NCBI RefSeq assembly: GCF_001668625.1
Contig: NZ_LZLJ01000060.1
Span: forward strand, 114,823 to 178,822
Length of the DNA stretch: 64,000 nt
Direction of reading: 5' to 3'
DNA from: Mycobacterium sp. 1274756.6
GTDB taxonomy: Bacteria; Actinomycetota; Actinomycetes; Mycobacteriales; Mycobacteriaceae
Of this stretch, positions 62,221 through 64,000 are shown in pieces. The translations under genes were made by a program, and so were the position numbers. The stretch's first letter is position 1; each line of letters starts with the position of its first letter. The notes beneath the pieces are model-generated. The model was not told where the DNA came from, did no database searches, and saw only the letters and a list, made by a program, of their open reading frames with translations.

Positions 62221-63732
62221 ATGACCGTCACCGCCCAGGACGCGCGCCCCGAACCCGCCGCTGAGGACGGCGGGGTGTTCGACGTGGTGATCATCGGGGC
62301 CGGGATCTCCGGCCTCGGCGCGGCCTACCGGCTGACCGAACGCAACCCCGACCTGCGCTACGTGATCCTGGAGCGGCGCGAGCGGATCGGCGGGACCTGG
62401 GATCTGTTCCGCTACCCGGGGGTGCGTTCGGACAGCAGCATCTTCACGCTGTGCTTCCCGTATGAGCCGTGGACCCGCAAGGAAGGCGTCGCCGACGGCG
62501 ACAAGATCCGCGAATACCTGACCGACACCGCCACCAAGCACGGCATCGACCGGCACATCCGCTTCAACAGCCACGTCCGCGCCGCGGACTGGGACTCCGG
62601 CACCGACACCTGGACCGTCACCGTCGAACGCGACGGCGCACCGCTGACCTACCGGGCACGGTTCGTGTTCTTCGGGTCGGGCTACTACAACTACGACGAG
62701 GGCTACACCCCGGAATTCCCCGGCATCGAAACGTTCGGCGGCACCGTCATCCACCCGCAGCACTGGCCGGAGGAGTTCGATTACACCGGCCGCTCGGTGG
62801 TGGTGATCGGCAGCGGCGCCACCGCGATCTCGCTGATCCCGGCGATGGCGCAGAAGGCCGCCAAGGTGACCATGCTGCAACGCTCCCCCACCTATCTGAT
62901 CTCGGCGTCGAAGTTCAGCCCGTTCGCCGACGGGCTGCGAAAATTGCTGCCGCGCATGCTCGCCCACCTGATCATCCGGCTGCGCAACGCCGTGTTCGAG
63001 GGCATCGTCTGGCTGCTCGCCCGCAAGACGCCGGCGCTGATGAAATGGCTGCTGCGCCGCCAGGCGGTGACCAACCTGCCCGCGGGCTATCCGGTCGACG
63101 TGCACTTCAAGCCGCGTTACAACCCGTGGGACCAGCGGCTGTGCCTCATTCCCGACGCCGACCTCTACGAGGAGATCAGTGCGGGACGCGCCGAGGTGGT
63201 CACCGACCGCATCGATCGTTTCGACGCCGACGGGATCGTGTTGCAATCCGGCCGGCACCTGCAGGCCGACGTCATCGTCACCGCCACCGGGCTGCAGCTG
63301 CAGGCGCTCGGCGGGGTGCGGTTGAGCCTGGACGGCACCGAGATCAAGCCGCAGGAGCGGTTCGTCTACAAGGCGCACATGCTCGAGGACGTGCCCAACC
63401 TGTTCTGGTGCGTCGGCTACACCAACGCCTCCTGGACGCTGCGCGCCGACATGACCGCCCGGGCCACCGCGAAGCTGATCGACTACATGACCTCCCGCGG
63501 CTACACCCACGCCTACCCGCACCTGGGGGCGGAGCCGATGCCGGAGAAACCGGCGTGGGACATCCAGGCCGGCTACGTGCTGCGCGCCCTGCACGCGCTG
63601 CCCAAATCCGGCACCAAACGCCCGTGGAACGTGCGGCAGAACTACTTCGCCGACGCCATCGACTACCGCTTCGACAAGCTGGGCGAGGCGATGGTGTTCG
63701 GCCGGCGCGCCGAGCCGGCCGCGGCCGGCTAG
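62221..63732 (+). CDS. Baeyer-Villiger-type flavin monooxygenase
   Basis: This 503-residue protein starts at ATG 62221. It has an FAD Rossmann motif IIGAGISGLGAAYRL, then the Baeyer-Villiger fingerprint FGGTVIHPQHWP (F-x-G-x3-H-x3-W-P) near residue 178, followed by a second Rossmann motif for NADPH, VVVIGSGATAISL. The sequence GTWDLFRYPGVRSDSSIFTL is typical of the EthA/Rv0565c group. It oxidises ketones to esters or related substrates with NADPH and O2. The order tRNA-Tyr / yajQ / monooxygenase is the main synteny marker of the window. Confidence 0.92.
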   Translation: MTVTAQDARPEPAAEDGGVFDVVIIGAGISGLGAAYRLTERNPDLRYVILERRERIGGTWDLFRYPGVRSDSSIFTLCFPYEPWTRKEGVADGDKIREYLTDTATKHGIDRHIRFNSHVRAADWDSGTDTWTVTVERDGAPLTYRARFVFFGSGYYNYDEGYTPEFPGIETFGGTVIHPQHWPEEFDYTGRSVVVIGSGATAISLIPAMAQKAAKVTMLQRSPTYLISASKFSPFADGLRKLLPRMLAHLIIRLRNAVFEGIVWLLARKTPALMKWLLRRQAVTNLPAGYPVDVHFKPRYNPWDQRLCLIPDADLYEEISAGRAEVVTDRIDRFDADGIVLQSGRHLQADVIVTATGLQLQALGGVRLSLDGTEIKPQERFVYKAHMLEDVPNLFWCVGYTNASWTLRADMTARATAKLIDYMTSRGYTHAYPHLGAEPMPEKPAWDIQAGYVLRALHALPKSGTKRPWNVRQNYFADAIDYRFDKLGEAMVFGRRAEPAAAG

Positions 63733-63737
63733 CGCGG

Positions 63738-64000
63738 ATGGACCACGAGTCGCTGGCCGAGCTGCGCCGTCGCCGCGCACTGACCGAGGACACCGCCCGC
63801 GCCGAGAAGGTCGCCCGCCGCCACGCCGCCGGCGGCCGCACCGCCCGGGCGACCAGGAGCACGTCACCGCGTTCAACGTCGCCCGCGCCTTCGAGATCGA
63901 CGACGTGATCGACCCGGCCGAGACCCGCGCGGTGCTGGCCGCGACGCTGGCGGCGGCCGGGCCCGACGGGTTCACCGGCAGCGGACGCGTCGTCGACACC
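63738..64000 (+). pseudogene. Acyl-CoA carboxylase beta-subunit-like gene with internal deletion
   Basis: The start MDHESLAELRRRRALTEDTA with KVARRHAAGGRTAR is the usual N-terminus of mycobacterial carboxyltransferase (AccD-like) proteins of 500 or so residues. Directly after it the sequence switches frame near 63850 and continues as DQEHVTAFNVARAFEIDDVI and DPAETRAVLAATL, which is the usual C-terminus. More than 400 codons are therefore missing and the frame is shifted. The literal frame stops at 63908. The remnant runs to the right edge of the window. Confidence 0.7.

Overview
The window comes from a very GC-rich actinobacterium, almost certainly a member of the Mycobacteriaceae. The clearest markers are an antigen 85-type mycolyltransferase, a giant CtpI-type P-type ATPase, and a tRNA-Tyr / YajQ / Baeyer-Villiger-type monooxygenase cluster. 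From memory this cluster matches the order around Rv0565c-Rv0566c of M. tuberculosis. A FadD-type ligase, a Rv1264-type adenylate cyclase and many leaderless or 4-bp-overlapping genes fit the same picture. The species cannot be named from the sequence alone.

Region 1 (1-13.3 kb) looks like an accessory island. On the minus strand lie a partial HEPN / transglutaminase-like / DUF4011 / SF1 helicase giant (1-4764), a serine-recombinase-like protein that has lost its catalytic serine (4880-5638), and a two-gene operon of unknown function (5839-6887). On the plus strand is a tightly coupled six-gene operon (7504-13317). It encodes a 160-aa class unknown, a coiled-coil membrane protein, two small proteins, a Ycf46-like AAA+ ATPase and a membrane protein with an extracellular sensor-like domain. 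This operon is visibly less GC-rich than the core genes and starts with a short Cys/Trp leader ORF that contains a perfect inverted repeat. I regard it as the best candidate for an undescribed system.

A repeated regulatory element links several loci. Three near-identical copies sit between a conserved -10 hexamer and the first gene of three unrelated minus-strand transcription units: the recombinase-like gene, the 6887-5839 operon, and the ADP-ribosylglycohydrolase operon at 23.4 kb. Each copy folds into serial hairpins with compensatory changes between copies, and two copies encode a 32-residue leader peptide. A weaker relative lies upstream of the second recombinase-like gene at 46 kb.

Region 2 (13.7-30.8 kb) holds ctpI, a TesB thioesterase, an RhlE-type helicase, an ADP-ribosylglycohydrolase/phosphatase fusion coupled to a Cys-rich protein, a universal stress protein, SelO, a phosphodiesterase, SRPBCC and DUF2804 proteins, a solitary HicB and an antigen 85 protein with a long Gln/Pro tail.

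Region 3 (30.8-48.3 kb) is mostly metabolism and transport: a glutamate-synthase-like FMN protein, two short-chain dehydrogenases, an enoyl-CoA hydratase/TetR pair, ThrE, adenylate cyclase, a POT transporter, lytic transglycosylase, acyl-CoA ligase, the second recombinase-like protein, a PfpI protein and a DoxD/DoxA fusion.

Region 4 (48.4-64 kb) holds a membrane Ser/Thr kinase whose outer domain is shared with the island membrane protein, an MprF-flippase-like protein, galT-galK, an FUSC transporter, a RES/Xre toxin-antitoxin pair, DUF309, an MPT64-like lipoprotein, a PPOX-type protein, tRNA-Tyr, YajQ, a monooxygenase, and the remnant of an acyl-CoA carboxylase gene at the right edge.
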